Shown here: positions 8,388 through 23,000 of the stretch, in pieces | Position numbering within the stretch: position 1 is the first letter of the stretch | Layout: each line of letters starts with the position of its first letter | NCBI GenBank assembly: GCA_009869945.1 | Contig: WIXG01000594.1 | Span: 1 to 34,735 of the forward strand | DNA: 34,735 nt | Origin: Mesaphorura yosii | Taxonomy: Eukaryota; Arthropoda; Collembola; Poduromorpha; Tullbergiidae | Reading direction: 5' to 3' | Notes under the pieces: model-generated | Database searches by the model: none | Told to the model about the DNA's origin: nothing | What the model saw: the letters and a program-made list of their open reading frames with translations, nothing else | Translations under genes and position numbers: made by a program

Positions 8388-10045
8388 TTTCGGCAAGACA
8401 GACCGACTGGTGGAGCGTCTGCGGTGTGAGTCTTGACTAGAGATGCCACTTCTCGCAAATGAGGTCTAAGGACGTTGACGACCTGCGTAATTAAGCCAGG
8501 GATTCCACGATCTGCCTCTGCTGCTGATAACGATCTAGCCCGGGATTCCAGGCCATTGGCCATCTGAATTCTTCATGACACAAACACAACCACTATTTTT
8601 GGAATTTTAGTCATGTCATTTCAGGCTTCAGGCAACTTGCGTGTCGCGTGCATGTCCGATCGCAATTAAACGTGACCCTAGCAAAATCAAAATAGAACGA
8701 GGCCTTTGTTTTGGCACTTTATTTTAGGTAATTGCTAATTAACTATTAACCTGATAGCCGTATGAGTATTTGAGGAGTCGAGATTAGAATCAGCATACTT
8801 GATTGATGATTGTTGACTGGTGACATACGTGAAACACGTACGAGAATGTATCGAATGAAATTGAAAGTTGGAACTTGGAAGTCGGGGTTCGTGACCCGGG
8901 CAATAATTCATTTTGCTGGGAGCCTACGTACGAATGCGAAAGAAATTAATAAATAGTGAAAAACTGCCGTTTTGTACTTGTTTTCTTGACTCTTCTTCAG
9001 GCGAAGTCCGAGCGTCGCCAAAAACGTCGCGGTTTTGTGGCTTCTTCGAAATTTGGCCAGCAGAATTACAAATTTACGCTCGCCTGGCACGCAGCAGTCA
9101 AGAATTTCATACATTTTTTCACGGATATCGACGCGGGAACGGGAATGCCTGCAGAAAATGCTATAAAATGTTACAAATACGATTTTAATGAAGACTTGTA
9201 AATTTCCCCATTCTATCCGTTTGGCTTTTGCGGTAAATTTTATTATCATCACTGTCCCACAAAATTACAGCCTCTGCCTATTGACCACTCGCTACTTAAA
9301 CTTCTTCCACACCTTCTTCGTTGCGCTGCATCGATGCAAGATTAATAGCCTGCCTAATACCTGTCGATCCATGCCTCCATGTCCTTTATAACCATTTATA
9401 ATAATTCATGACCACGACCACGCCGCACGCCGACGCCCCGTCAATTAAGCCTTGTTGGATTGGACGGCTGACGGCTGACGTGACCCTCAACAAAAGCTGC
9501 CTGTTTATCGACCAAAATGCCAGAAGCCAAAACCTGTCCAAGTCCAAACTCCAAATCCCGTCCCGACCCACTGCGATTTAAAATGATGAAAATGGCAAAT
9601 CATGAAAGTTGTCGATTTAATATCACGGCTGCTTTTGCTTGCATTTTTGCATTTGCTTTCACAAGACAACCACGAAAAATATCTAAAAGCCTTCTGCTTC
9701 TTATTTTCGCACTTGGCGATGAAGTGGTTCGGCACTTTCTTCATGTAAATGCAAATGCAAAGCAAAATAATTCATCAGCTGCCGGCTGAATTCGATTGAG
9801 TGTAAAAAAACTTCAAGGCTCAAGTGTTTGAATTTCATTAGGAAACACTTAAAATCAGAATCAAAGTGTTGTACTCAATCGTGAAGTCGTAATCGTTGTT
9901 AGTTCCTTATTAATTCAACCAATTCAAGTGACAGTGGCAGCTGGAACCATTAGAATATTGTGCCAGTTGTGCCATTAGAATGTTGTGCTCATCTGGACTG
10001 GTTCAGATCCAGAGTCTACAGTGTCCCAGTACGGCCATAACCGTC
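8388..10045. other. Intergenic; no gene recognised
   Basis: Contains the 5' flank of the gustatory receptor and of the ionotropic receptor, which are divergently arranged. Open frames at 8908-9252 (minus, 114 codons) and 8913-9201 (plus) overlap each other and show no domain, signal peptide or splice context. The 9400-9980 part is AT-rich with runs such as GCAAATGCAAATGC. Confidence 0.5.
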
Positions 10046-12275
10046 ATGGCTCCATCATCATCGACGGCGCTAAGAATCAGACTCCTTATCGCCCTGGCAC
10101 TTTTCCCGGCGATATCAAAAGCAGCAGACGAATCTCTGCAGGGCGGCCACAGCCACGCCTCCTGCGGTCCGAATCCACTCCGTGAATTCACGTACAGCTT
10201 ATGCCACAATCAAATGATTTACTACATCGCCTCCGCCCGACCCGGGAATTCTACGTGGGAGTGGCTGGAGGCACGTGTACGTCTGTCGGAGCTCCTGCGA
10301 AAGGGCCACGGGGAAGTTACTGTTTTCGATCAAACCCAGCCCAAGCCCAAGCCTGAAGCTGAAGTTGATGCCCAGTCGTGCATCCTCAACGAAGGGCTTA
10401 ATGTATCAGCCACCGCAGAAGCTGTGGACATTGCACCCAACAACGACCCAGTTTATTACGCCATCGCGAAGCGGCGTGCGTCGAGGTTGCCCTACCAATC
10501 ACTCCTTGTCCTGGGCTTCGGGGATTTGAGCACGATCATGACTACGATGTCAAAGGTGAGCTGAGCCTCGATCGGCTCGTAATTCAGGAATCTGACCAAT
10601 CCAATGTTACCTAATTTCGTAATTTCAGTGCCTGGGCACATTTCGACGTTCCTCGACCGTCTGGGTTCTCAGGCCTGACGACGGCAAAATCGACGTCGGG
10701 CGTCTTCAGAAGCTGGTCGACGGGCTCCCATGCAAGTTAGAGCTTATGGATAATGTCTACATCGTTTCGGGCTCGGGTGATGGTGCTGGTGGCAGCAGCA
10801 ACAAGTCTGTCATCTATGAACTTTATGGGTTGAAGGGCAAAACCATCGTGAGGCTGGTGCATCCACAAGAAACAACAGAGAACTCGACCAGCAGCAGATC
10901 AGAACGAGCCACATTGATTTCTAGCGCACTACTTCGGCGACGGGATTTCAATTCCTCAGCCATCGACGTGGCTCACGTTCAGCGGCCGAGCGTGTACACC
11001 CGGAGCGGCGAGGAAACGCTCCGCGTCGCGAAAGCCGGGTCGCCCGATCACTTGACGTACGACATGTTTGCGTTCATGCAAGATTTCCTGCATTTTGACA
11101 CGCAGTTCTACAACACAAGCACGTGGATCTACCACGGGCTGAACGCCGAGGACTACAGTATGACGGACCTTCTCAACACTGGCACAGTCGACCTTGGGCT
11201 CTCCCCCGTCGGCATGTACGCCATGGCCAACTTCAGCTACCCTTTCCCGACGAGGGTTTATAAGGAGATATATATTTATTACCACGCCTCCGAGCAGTCG
11301 ACGAACCTCAACCTGTTCCGGGACATTCTGGGCGTCAACAGCCTCCTTTGCCTTCTCGGGCTTGTGCTTGTCGTGTTTCTCTTCTCGACCCTCTTCTTCT
11401 CTGGAGCCCGATCCGACGAACTCTTCATGTGGTGCGGTTCCGTCTTCACGCAGCAGGGAATCGAGCCCGAGTCCCAGCCGAAGACGAGGTACGAGACGGC
11501 GAGCCGCGCCTACTTTCTCGCCGTGGCGTTCGGGTGCATCTTGTTTTACACGATTCTGTCCGCGTTTCTCCTTGCCAAATTCTCGTCTGTGACGGGCATT
11601 GGCGGGCTGGCGGACCTCGTCGCTCGGGGCTTCACATTCGGCACTGAGGAAGAGGGTTCGATCGACTCGGGGTTCAAGTACGGCTACTACTCGTCATCGT
11701 CTCCACTCTGGCCTATACGGAAGTCTTTGGTTCGGAGGTACAAAGCCGAGGCGGTTGGAATCACAGACGTCGTGAATACGCCGCGGTTTGCGTACGCGAC
11801 GATGCAGAATTCGTTCATCAGCTTCAACGCGCAACTCAACGGCATCTTCAGTAATCCAAACTGTGCCAGGCTAAGATACATGATTCTGGTCGGGGACAGG
11901 CGCTGGGGCTCGGCGCTCCTGAATGTCGGCTCGGAACTGAGGGGCCACTTCAACTACGCCCGGCTCCTGATGACCCAGACGGGGCTCACGAGTCGGGCGC
12001 TCCGTTCTGTGCTCAGGGAGGAGACGGAGACGAAACCCACATGCCGGATTTCGGCGGAGGACGAGGCGGCGGCGGGCGCGAACTCCAACCGTGGGCTGTA
12101 TTTGCAGGAACTTCTGCTCGTGTTTTACATCCTCGGCGGGGGAATTGTCTTGAGTGGGTTGCTGCTTTGTACGGAGTATGCGCGGTCAAAGTCGGCAAAT
12201 GCTCGATCCGCTGGGACAAGGAAGGGTTGGGGGTGGGCGCTGAGCCAGCAAGGAAACGAATACTGGCTTCAGTGA
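10046..12275 (+). CDS. Divergent ionotropic receptor (IR, iGluR-related chemoreceptor)
   Basis: Exon 1 is 10046-10555 and exon 2 is 10629-12275, joined in phase 0 (AAG/GTGAGC donor, AATTTCAG acceptor), giving about 718 residues. The ATG at 10046 is preferred to the in-frame ATG at 9980 because it starts a signal peptide (LRIRLLIALALFPAISKA). The first 300 residues form an extracellular domain with many NxS/T sites. Residues about 300-400 fit the S1 half of the ligand-binding domain (DLLNTGTVDLGLSPVGMYA, then SYPFPTRVYKEIYIYY). TM1 is at about 402-425, the pore loop carries FMWCGSVFTQQGIEP, TM2 is at about 464-490 (FLAVAFGCILFYTILSAFLL), and after the S2 half TM3 lies at about 660-685 (LQELLLVFYILGGGIVLSG). 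This order defines the IR/iGluR family. It is not one of the conserved co-receptors (IR8a, IR25a, IR76b) and looks like a lineage-specific tuning receptor. Its 3' end abuts the convergent ML-like gene. Confidence 0.82.
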
Positions 12276-12283
12276 TCAGCTTC

Positions 12284-12289
12284 TTTATT
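12284..12289 (-). terminator. Poly(A) signal of the ML-like gene
   Basis: AATAAA on the minus strand, about 50 bases past the stop of the ML-like gene and only 8 bases past the stop codon of the convergent ionotropic receptor. The 3' UTRs of the two genes therefore probably overlap. Confidence 0.5.
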
Positions 12290-12338
12290 CATCAATTCAT
12301 CTGGCGTAGCTCAGCGTTAAACTAGAATTAATTATTAA

Positions 12339-12824
12339 TTAGTCTACAATCTTGCACACTTCCACCTTCTCTGGCTGGTAGATTTCGACTCGAACTTCGG
12401 GCGGGGACGGCAGTTTGCTGCGTTCGAGAGTGATCTCTGAAGTGTACTGCTGCTCTGTCGTGAATTTCGTGTCCGGGATCAGGCCTTCGATTATGGGTGT
12501 CCAGGTGCCGTTCTTCAGGACGAGGAGGCGCACGTGCAGGGAGTCGTGGTTGGTGCCAGGGACCCAATCCAGCTGGATGGGGCAGGTAGCCGCAGTCGTG
12601 TCATTGGCGCTGGCGGTGCATCCGTTTCGAACAGAGACGATGCGCCCGATGCCCGGACTTTCTGCGTAGGCAGTTGCATTAGACTAACACTAGTGCACTT
12701 AGTTTCAAGTTGAGTAAAAAGCGAGCACGAGTTCCTTACCGCATTCTTTCTCTCCACAATTGACGACGCCCACCAGGCAGCAGCTGGCGACGAGGGCGGT
12801 GGCGGTGGTCAGAAGGAGCTTCAT
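12339..12824 (-). CDS. Small secreted protein, probably ML/NPC2-like lipid-binding
   Basis: Exons are 12824-12740 and 12661-12339 (GCG/GTAAGG donor, ACGCAG acceptor), giving 135 residues. Residues 1-24 (MKLLLTTATALVASCCLVGV) are a signal peptide. The mature part has Cys near its start, then CTASANDTTAATCPIQ, a beta-rich middle (LHVRLLVLKNGTWTPIIEG), and a C-terminal strand pair VRVEIYQPEKVEVCKIV. Strand order, length and the Cys near the last strand fit ML-domain proteins such as NPC2, which bind sterols and other lipids and in arthropods can carry odorants. The middle disulfide of NPC2 is missing. Two N-glycosylation sites (NDT, NGT) are present. A TATA box lies 90 bases upstream. A different small beta-sandwich family is possible; the secreted nature is more certain than the ML name. 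Confidence 0.6.
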
Positions 12825-12913
12825 GTCGAGAATTGTCTGCTCTTGCAATGCAGGTTAGCTTGGACGTTGGACGGCGAAATTAGGCACTGATTCGCGTGGT
12901 GCTCCTGCTGCCG

Positions 12914-12921
12914 TATTTATA
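12914..12921 (-). promoter_or_regulatory. TATA box of the ML-like gene
   Basis: TATAAATA on the minus strand, 90 bases upstream of the start codon, leaving room for a 5' UTR of about 60 bases. The sequence and distance fit a focused core promoter of a highly expressed secreted protein. Confidence 0.55.
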
Positions 12922-13813
12922 CAGACCCGATGAGAATTAAAATTAAATGCGCAAAGGCAAAACGCAAAAAAGTTGCGTATTTCAAATGGAAATCTTCGTC
13001 CTCTGCACTGCGAAGATCTTTTCCTTAATACATCAACGTCTTTGTAGGTGTACATTCACTCTTCATGCTGGCAACAGTCAATTTCAATTCATTCATCCGC
13101 GCGAAGGCTCGCTTGCCTTCACGAAGGTCGTTTGATCACACGAAACTCGATGAATTGCTCAACGATTTGCTCTGTCGCCAATTAAATACAATGGCAATGA
13201 TTAATTTTCAATGCAATGCAATGGAAATTTTGGGAAAGGCAACCATTTTTCAAATGCGAGCGAGGTTAGCAGAACAGAACTGAACTTGGCTTTGGTTTCT
13301 TTGATCGATGAATATCAATGCACTGCTTTGATTGGTTTATTCAGTTTTCGTTTTCAGTTTCTCGTGCAGGAATTAAAAATTAAAAGGACAGCACAAATTC
13401 GCAAATCTTACCCTATCTTAATACTTAATACGTACGTGTAAAAGTAGTTTGTCTTAAAATTAAACGCGAAGGCATGCACTAAAATCCCTGATTAGAAGTT
13501 ACGAATTGAAGTACCCGATTGGCATTTGCGATTATAGTATACGTTTACGAATTACAGATTGCACTTTGACGTATCACCAGACGTTAGTTGAATTGTTACT
13601 AAATTAAGAGCTAGCATGAGTTTAAAATTAGAATTCCACGTGACATGACGTTAAAAAGTTAAAATGACGCGCTGCGTTACGCCAAGTAGAATTAGAATTA
13701 ATTAAAAGTAAGTTGAAAAAATAAAATCATACATTTATCGTATCGTTATTGTTAATTGTATTGCTGTTGTGTGTGATGATTGGCTGTGGCTCACGCCGGT
13801 TCCGGCTCCAGCT
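12922..13813. other. Intergenic; no gene recognised
   Basis: AT-rich spacer between the ML-like promoter and the stop codon of UAP1. No coding frame with splice or domain support was seen on either strand. It should hold the 3' UTR of UAP1. Confidence 0.5.
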
Positions 13814-16367
<2,554 letters not shown>

Positions 16368-19300
16368 GACAAAGCAGTAACAGGCGGGCGCGGTGAGGGT
16401 CGAATTACCTGCAAGGTGCAAAAGGAAAAGACGTAAGAAAACAGAAAATCAGTCAATTAAACGAACGAGCACGGATTTCTGTGATATCTGCCTGCGAGCT
16501 TACAAGATTCCAAATATGGCAATGCGAATTTGCTAATTGTTTTGTCTTTGTCCTGCTCTCTTCCCGATCGTCGAAGCAACAGAATTCAAATCAAAATGCA
16601 ATGCAAATTCAAACTGCAAGGTAATTTGTAAATGAGCAATGGAATCACAATCACAATCACTTCACCAGAAATACACAAACCAAAGCAGGCAGTGAGAACC
16701 GCAGCTTGGAGTCAGTCAGTCAACCGCACAGACAGCGAGCCAAGCGTGAAATGAGAGCAGGCAGGGCAGGACGGAGGACGAAAATCTCAATCGTCAATCG
16801 TAGTCTATCTGAATGAAGTCACCAACGCCAAGCCAATACGACCAATAGCCTAGCCATGGAATTATACTTCGCTCTATAAATGTACGGTTATCTGCATTAT
16901 TATCAGTCCCACTGCCTGCCTGTCCTGCAGTCTTTCTCCTCTCACCAAGCCACCACAACAGCAGCAATTCAGCAATGCACTGCACAAAGCTTAACAATGA
17001 CCCATTTAAGACGTGGCTAATAATAAACTGCTTACGCTTGGTTACAATTACTTTGATTTTGATTGTGGTAGACTTTCCCTTTTCTTTATTCTTTTGTCTG
17101 CCCTGCCTGGTGGACCAAAACAGAAAACACCAAAATCACTCCTCGCAGTGCATCGACTGCTGACTGCTGCTGCTAATTTGCATATCATAAATTGCATGAA
17201 GACAGTGGTAGTTTAGCCAAAGATTCGTTCGAAAACCGGTTGTGCTATGCTAACAACATTCTTTCGTGAGGTTGGTCGCTTAGACTGGTTGGCAATCGTA
17301 TCTTGAGTAAATATTTGTCTGCTACTACTGGTGGATGTCGATTCGCGATTCAGATTCAATGGAAATGGGCATGGATTCTGATTCTGATTCCTGACAATGT
17401 CAATCAACTGATTAGTGAATAAGTCCTTTGTATGAAACTGAAACTGATCTCGATCCACGTCCACGTCGAGTTCGAGTCGAGTAGATGGTGGACTCATTCA
17501 ATGACTGAATGGCGAATGGAATTTGGCTCGCTTGAGTCAGCAACAGCTGCTGATAAGCGCTGACGCCAAGCCAAGCCCGGAGCCAGAAGAGCATGTAATC
17601 AATCACTTGGATTTGAATACGCGTACGCGCATCGCTAAAATTAGTACGCTAACCCAAAAAAGGGGCTGAAAAATTCCAGATTAATAATTCGCTCCAGAAA
17701 TTTGTGTTTAATCCCTGGCAGAGGGACCTCGGTTAATTCTCGGGTCGGTAATTTGTGAGAAAGTCCTTATCTTCATTTTGTCAGCTGGCAGCTGGAATGT
17801 GAACTGTGACCGATGGTCACAAAGGCAAGGTGAGGTCGAGCCTAAGATTTATGAGGTTGACCTCTTTATTATACACACGGCGAGCGCATGGGTCAGAGAT
17901 CAAGATGCCAGAGATCGAGATCAAAGGGAGTAGCGAGTAAGCAACCTCGTGACCAGCCGATGTTAATGTTTAATGGAATTATTCTCCTTAGCTCAGGATT
18001 ATTGACGGTCTGATGGCGCCCGCGCCTTTTGCTGCCTGTCACAGTCAAAAGTGTCAACTGTCATGTCAAAGTAAATGAATTTGGATTAGCCCAGCATTTT
18101 GCGTAGTTTTCGCTTAGGCTTAGCTTTTACGATGCCTGCCAGCCCTCACAAAGAAAAGCGGTCCAAGGTCTCTGCCCCAATAAATTTCATCTCGTCACTC
18201 GTGGCCACAACTCACAGTTACTCACAAGAAAGAAAAGAAACCCAAAATCATGCGCTTAAGGAAGAAATCGAGAAATACGAAGGCAAGGCAAGGCGAAAGG
18301 GTTAACAAAGGATGGCCATGAGATCATCTGTAAATAAAACGCAGAGCAGAGCAGGAAATGACCTTAGATCAGAAGCTGAATGATGAAAGCGAAAGTGGCA
18401 CTGTTGACCAAAGCTAAAAGCTCGGCTAAAAGCCAAATGCACATGTACGCATTGGAATTTGTCGCAATTCTCGGAATGACTCCTGACATTGCTGATAGCT
18501 GATAAGGCGTATTACTGAATAAGATCATCAAATGACGTTGTTGGATTACAATTGAAGGTTCGAAGGTAAACCAAGCCAGGTAATTTCCAAAACCGCGAAC
18601 GGCGAACCGCGATTACGTGGGCAAATGTTTTACAAATGCAGATGCAAATTGGAATCATGCGAAAACGGACCTCCGGCTAGCTCTTGAACGCGATACGTGG
18701 ATTGAATTGAATTGATTGACGTAGTCGCTACTAGTATTTGCTGATAGCAAATAAATATGCAGTGCTACAATGTAGTACCAGTAGTCAGTGCAATATACGA
18801 TTTATGAATAAGCCAAGGCGCCGGTCGCTCATGCTGGAATTTGCCATTGAAGCTCAATGACATTCACTCCGCCTGTGCCTGTCCGCTCAAAGTTCGACAA
18901 GCTTATTACTGATTGGATCTCATTCTCAGCGATACTGCGACCGTGATGCCATTCTCATTGGATTGAATTGGATTCATGAATCAGTGTGATGAATGGAATA
19001 ATTCGAATAATGCATTCACCCGCCTAACTCATTTCCTCATTTGCTATCAGTGGTCTTCGTCTCCCAACCCCCACAATGCTTCAATCATTGGACGGAGCGA
19101 AGAGCGAGTGAATCGATCCGAACTCCTTACATGAATTAATGAGCGTTCATGAGCATTGGCTCTACAGATGACGGTGAACACCAGAACACCCTGTGCAGAT
19201 AACATTCCATGATCGTCATGCAATGGTTGCCTTATCAGCTCCTGAATTAATTGTGACTTCAACTATTTAAGCACTTGATCAAATACTTACCTGTGTAAAC

Positions 19301-20014
19301 CAGCTTTTGCCGTGCTACGTCAATTGTCAGTTCCACCGTTCACGCGAGGCACTTGTTCACTGGAAAGTAATTCACGTCATGCAAACTGTCAATTAACTTT
19401 TTAACTTGTGAATCTGCCACTCGCGGACCGATTGAGCGACGGATCCTGCCTGCTGGCTCCCGACTGATGTCATTCCCCTTCCCTCGCTGAGCATATGGAA
19501 AATTTCCTTTTCACTTTCGTGAATATAAACTCGTTTCCACCGCGCTGCAGCTGCTCAAGGAAGTCTCAACCTTCGATTTCTTGCGGGCTTATCAGTAATT
19601 AGATTCGAATCGGACAAACTTCATTCGCAGTCGCATTCTGACTCTTTTATTTTCAAAACCCCGCAATAAAATGCATCCTCAATACAATAAAATATCAAAT
19701 ATCGAATGCCTTGACCTTAGTTAACAGTTAAACATTAAATATCCATCATGCTTCGTACTTCTTGCAAATAATGCGTAGCATAACATGTGAATGAAAAGGA
19801 TAACAGACGAAGATAACGAAGGAAAGGAAAGGGTTGATGGAGCTCTGAAATTCCATGTTATTGTACTTATCAGAATTGCATAAAATCTGGACTCATTAAT
19901 TACATATTGCATCTGCGTCTGTTAATACTTAAACTTAATTAACTGCAGGCAGCCGTGCTTAATACCTTTGCTTAATTAATGCTTGGTTCTTCAGTGCTGT
20001 GCCGTGTCGTCTTA
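16368..20014. other. 3.6-kb non-coding region with recurrent CTTATCAG/TGATAAG sites
   Basis: No supported gene. It lies upstream of UAP1 and downstream of PNUTS, so it probably contains UAP1 5' UTR exons, introns or enhancers. GATA-type sites recur: TGATAAG at 17551 and 18500, CTTATCAG at 19231, 19588, 19866 and 20011 (the last covers the PNUTS stop codon). A minus-strand AATAAA at 19646-19651 may be the PNUTS poly(A) signal. Short open frames such as 18099-18305 (plus) show no family features. Confidence 0.5.
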
Positions 20015-23000
20015 TCAGCTTTCTCCATCGCCGAATTCAATGGGCCCATGTTCCGTGCTCGAGCCAAAGTCTGGTTCGGGCGATGCGGGGCTGGTGTCCT
20101 GCTGGTTTTCGTTTTGGTAGTCTCGCTCGCGCCCGGATTCGCTGGGGTAGCCTTCGTCAGAGCCACCGCTGCCGCCGTCTCTTCGTCTTGGGGGTCCCCG
20201 TGACTGTTGCCATTCGTTTATCCCGCCGCCACCACCACCGCCGCCTAGGTTATTAAACCGACCTCCTCGATTCGGGCCATTGATGCCAGGGTGCAGAAAA
20301 TCACAGCCGGGGCCTGCTTTGCAGGTGCCTTGAGCAAAGAATTTACAGAGAACTGTTCGACCAACTGAAAATCAAGTAAAATGGCAGACATGAGTCAAGG
20401 GTACAATCCAATAATGAATATTCAGAATTATCGGAGTGGTTCGTCACCTACCACGTCCTCGTTCCCGTTTAGGAGGCCCTCCCCCATCGTCGTGTGCGTG
20501 TGTGTGCCCTCCTCGTCCGCCTCTGAAGTCTCGTCCTCCACGCCCTCCGCCACCGCCTCCTCCGCCGTCTCTGAAGTTGTGGTTCCCCATTCGATTATTG
20601 CGCCGGTCACCTTGTCCTTGCCTGTCGTCTCGATCACGATCCCAGTCACCTCTTCCACCGCCACCGCCTCCCCGACCCTGGACTTGGTTTCTTCCACCGG
20701 CGCTGGTGTCGAACCGCGAAAACTGCCGTCTACCTCCTCCTCGCCCTCTGCCGCCGCCTTGTCCATGGTTTCTGAACGACGACGTCTGGTCACCTGCACC
20801 GCTACCGCCGCCGTAGTCGTCGTATCCTTGGTTCTGTCCTTGGTACGGGTTTGCGAAGCTGGAGCCGAGGAGACTCGGAGGAGGTTGCTGGAAGGGCTGT
20901 TGCTGTTGCGCCGCGGCGGCGGCCCAGGCGGCGGCTGCCGCGCCGCCGTCGAGCCCTCCGTTCGCTCCTGCTTGAGTCGCGTTTGCAGACGCGGCGAGCG
21001 CCATGGCCAGTGCGAACGGATTTGGGGCGACGGGCGCTCCGCCTGCGGCAGCCGCAGCTGCAGCGGCTGCTGCTGCTGCTGCTCCAGCACCCCATAAATT
21101 GCCCAACGCCTGCTGCTGCTGCTGAAGATTGAATGCTCCTCCAAACTGCTGCTGAAGCGCCGCCGCAGCCGCTTCCTGCTGTTGCTGAAGCAGCAGCTGC
21201 TGATGCTGCTGATCTTCGGGGGTTTCGACCCTCGTGACCTTCGTGACTCCAGGCACGTCCTCAAACGGGATCACAGTCATCGGCTCTAGCACCCGGTTGT
21301 GGTGAAAGTGCTCCACGACCGCCATGCTCTCGTCGGGGCAGTCGGGAATGTCGTGTTTCGTGAAGTAGAAGACTTGCAGCGTGCCCTTCTCGCGCTCCTC
21401 CTGCACCGCCACCTGCTGGCTCTCGACTACGCACTCCTGCACGAGCCCCTCCAGGTCGATCTTCCTCGGCTTGGTCCACTCGATCTTCTCCTCCATGACA
21501 TCCACCGCCCCAAACAGCCCCCGCCGCTTGACGAGCTTCTTTTCCTGTGCCTTTTCCATCTGCTTCATCTCGGCAAAGTTCTTTGGCTTCGCTGCGGTCG
21601 TAGTCGAGGCGCTGTCGCTTTCGGCGGCGGCGTCGGCCTCCGCCTCGGCGAACCCGAACCCGAATCCTCCGAGCACGCCCATCCCCGTCGAACCTCTTGT
21701 GACGTTGACCCGCTCCGTTTCGTCCAGCTCGAAGTAACAGTAGGAATTGAGCTTTTCGTCTTCGACCCACTGCACCGCTTTCTTTGGCTTGGCGCCCGCG
21801 TCCCCGCTGCCGCCGGTTACCCGATGCACGTGTAGAATGGATTTGAGCGGCGACGTGAAAGAGCCGGATGACTTGGATCGAGGCTTGATTAGTATTGCGG
21901 GCTTCAGAGCCGTCGGTGGTGGGGTCGTCTCCATATCTTCTGGCTCCGCTTCGGCTTCTGGCGTCCCGGGAGAGGTCGGCCCCACCCCCGCGTTTTCTTC
22001 TTCAACGCCTACGCCGTCTCCGTCCCCTTCCGTGAGCGTTTCGCGGTAAAAATTAAACACCGGTTTCGGAGGAGGCGTTTCAGGCTCCGTTGTCGTTTTA
22101 TTGTTATTCTTCGTCGTCGTTGCCGATGGCGCTGTCGCCGTTGCTGTGGCCTCGTTTGCAACCGCAGACGATGAACTCCTTCTCTTCAGCCTTCGCTCCC
22201 TGCCGCGGTCACGGCTCGAGGTTGACGCCGTCGTAGCCGTCAGCGCGTCCATAAACAGTGAAGACTCCTGCAGCCCGATGACCTTCCTGGCACCGCTGGC
22301 GGGAGTCGGCGTCACAGGTGTGTCTGGAGCTGACGCGGACCCGGGCTCCTCGTCAGTCTCCATGATAACTGTCGAGTCGTCGCTCAGGCCCAGGCTCAAT
22401 CTGGGTTTCTTCGGTTCGTTGATGTCTGGTGTCGAAGACTCCGAACTCGTCCGTTTCTTCTTAATTTTCGACGCCGAAGTCGCAGTTGAAGGCGATTCGC
22501 CACCTGAACCCGACTTGGAGCCAGATTTTGATTTTGAAGCCTCCACCGACGCCGCCGAAGTTTCCTTGTTCTCTTTTTCCTTACTTTTGTCCTTGTCCTT
22601 TTCTTTTTCCCTGTCTGAGCTTCGTGTCTTTGGGCCCTCCGTCGTCCCTCCGGGGGTGGGCGCAGTGGCCGTCATATCCTCGATCAGGCCCTGCCCCCTT
22701 GTTTTCGTCGTAACTTTGACTTTCGGGTGGCTGATGACTCGCTGGCGGTCTCCGCCCAAATTTGTTCCCACTCCGACTGCGCCAGATTTCTTGTCTTTCT
22801 CTTCCTGGCTGTTTTGCCTCTTCACGCTGCTGCTTGACTTGCTCGCACTCGTCTTTTCGCCGCCCGCTCCCGGAATTCCGATCGCGTCCGCAAAGCTCAT
22901 CACCGTCGTCGGGCGCTTCGGAATTTTGCCCATCGGCTGCGTCTTTGTGCCAAGAGCAACGAGGTTGAGCGACTTTAGCGTCTCTTCGTCCCGCTGCTTC

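Noticed and set aside
8908..9252. 114-codon minus-strand ORF upstream of the gustatory receptor
   Set aside because: No signal peptide, domain, splice context or conserved pattern; it overlaps open frames of similar length on the other strand.
9980..10045. Upstream in-frame ATG of the ionotropic receptor
   Set aside because: Starting there would bury the signal peptide 22 residues inside the protein; the ATG at 10046 places it at the N-terminus.
18099..18305. 68-codon plus-strand ORF in the UAP1 upstream region
   Set aside because: Lys/Glu-rich, no ATG context or partner exons, and no recognisable family; consistent with chance.
20428..21264. Arg/Ser-rich open frames overlapping PNUTS on both strands
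   Set aside because: They are other-frame shadows of the Gly/Gln/Ala-rich end of PNUTS; only the PNUTS frame joins to the CCCH exon in phase.
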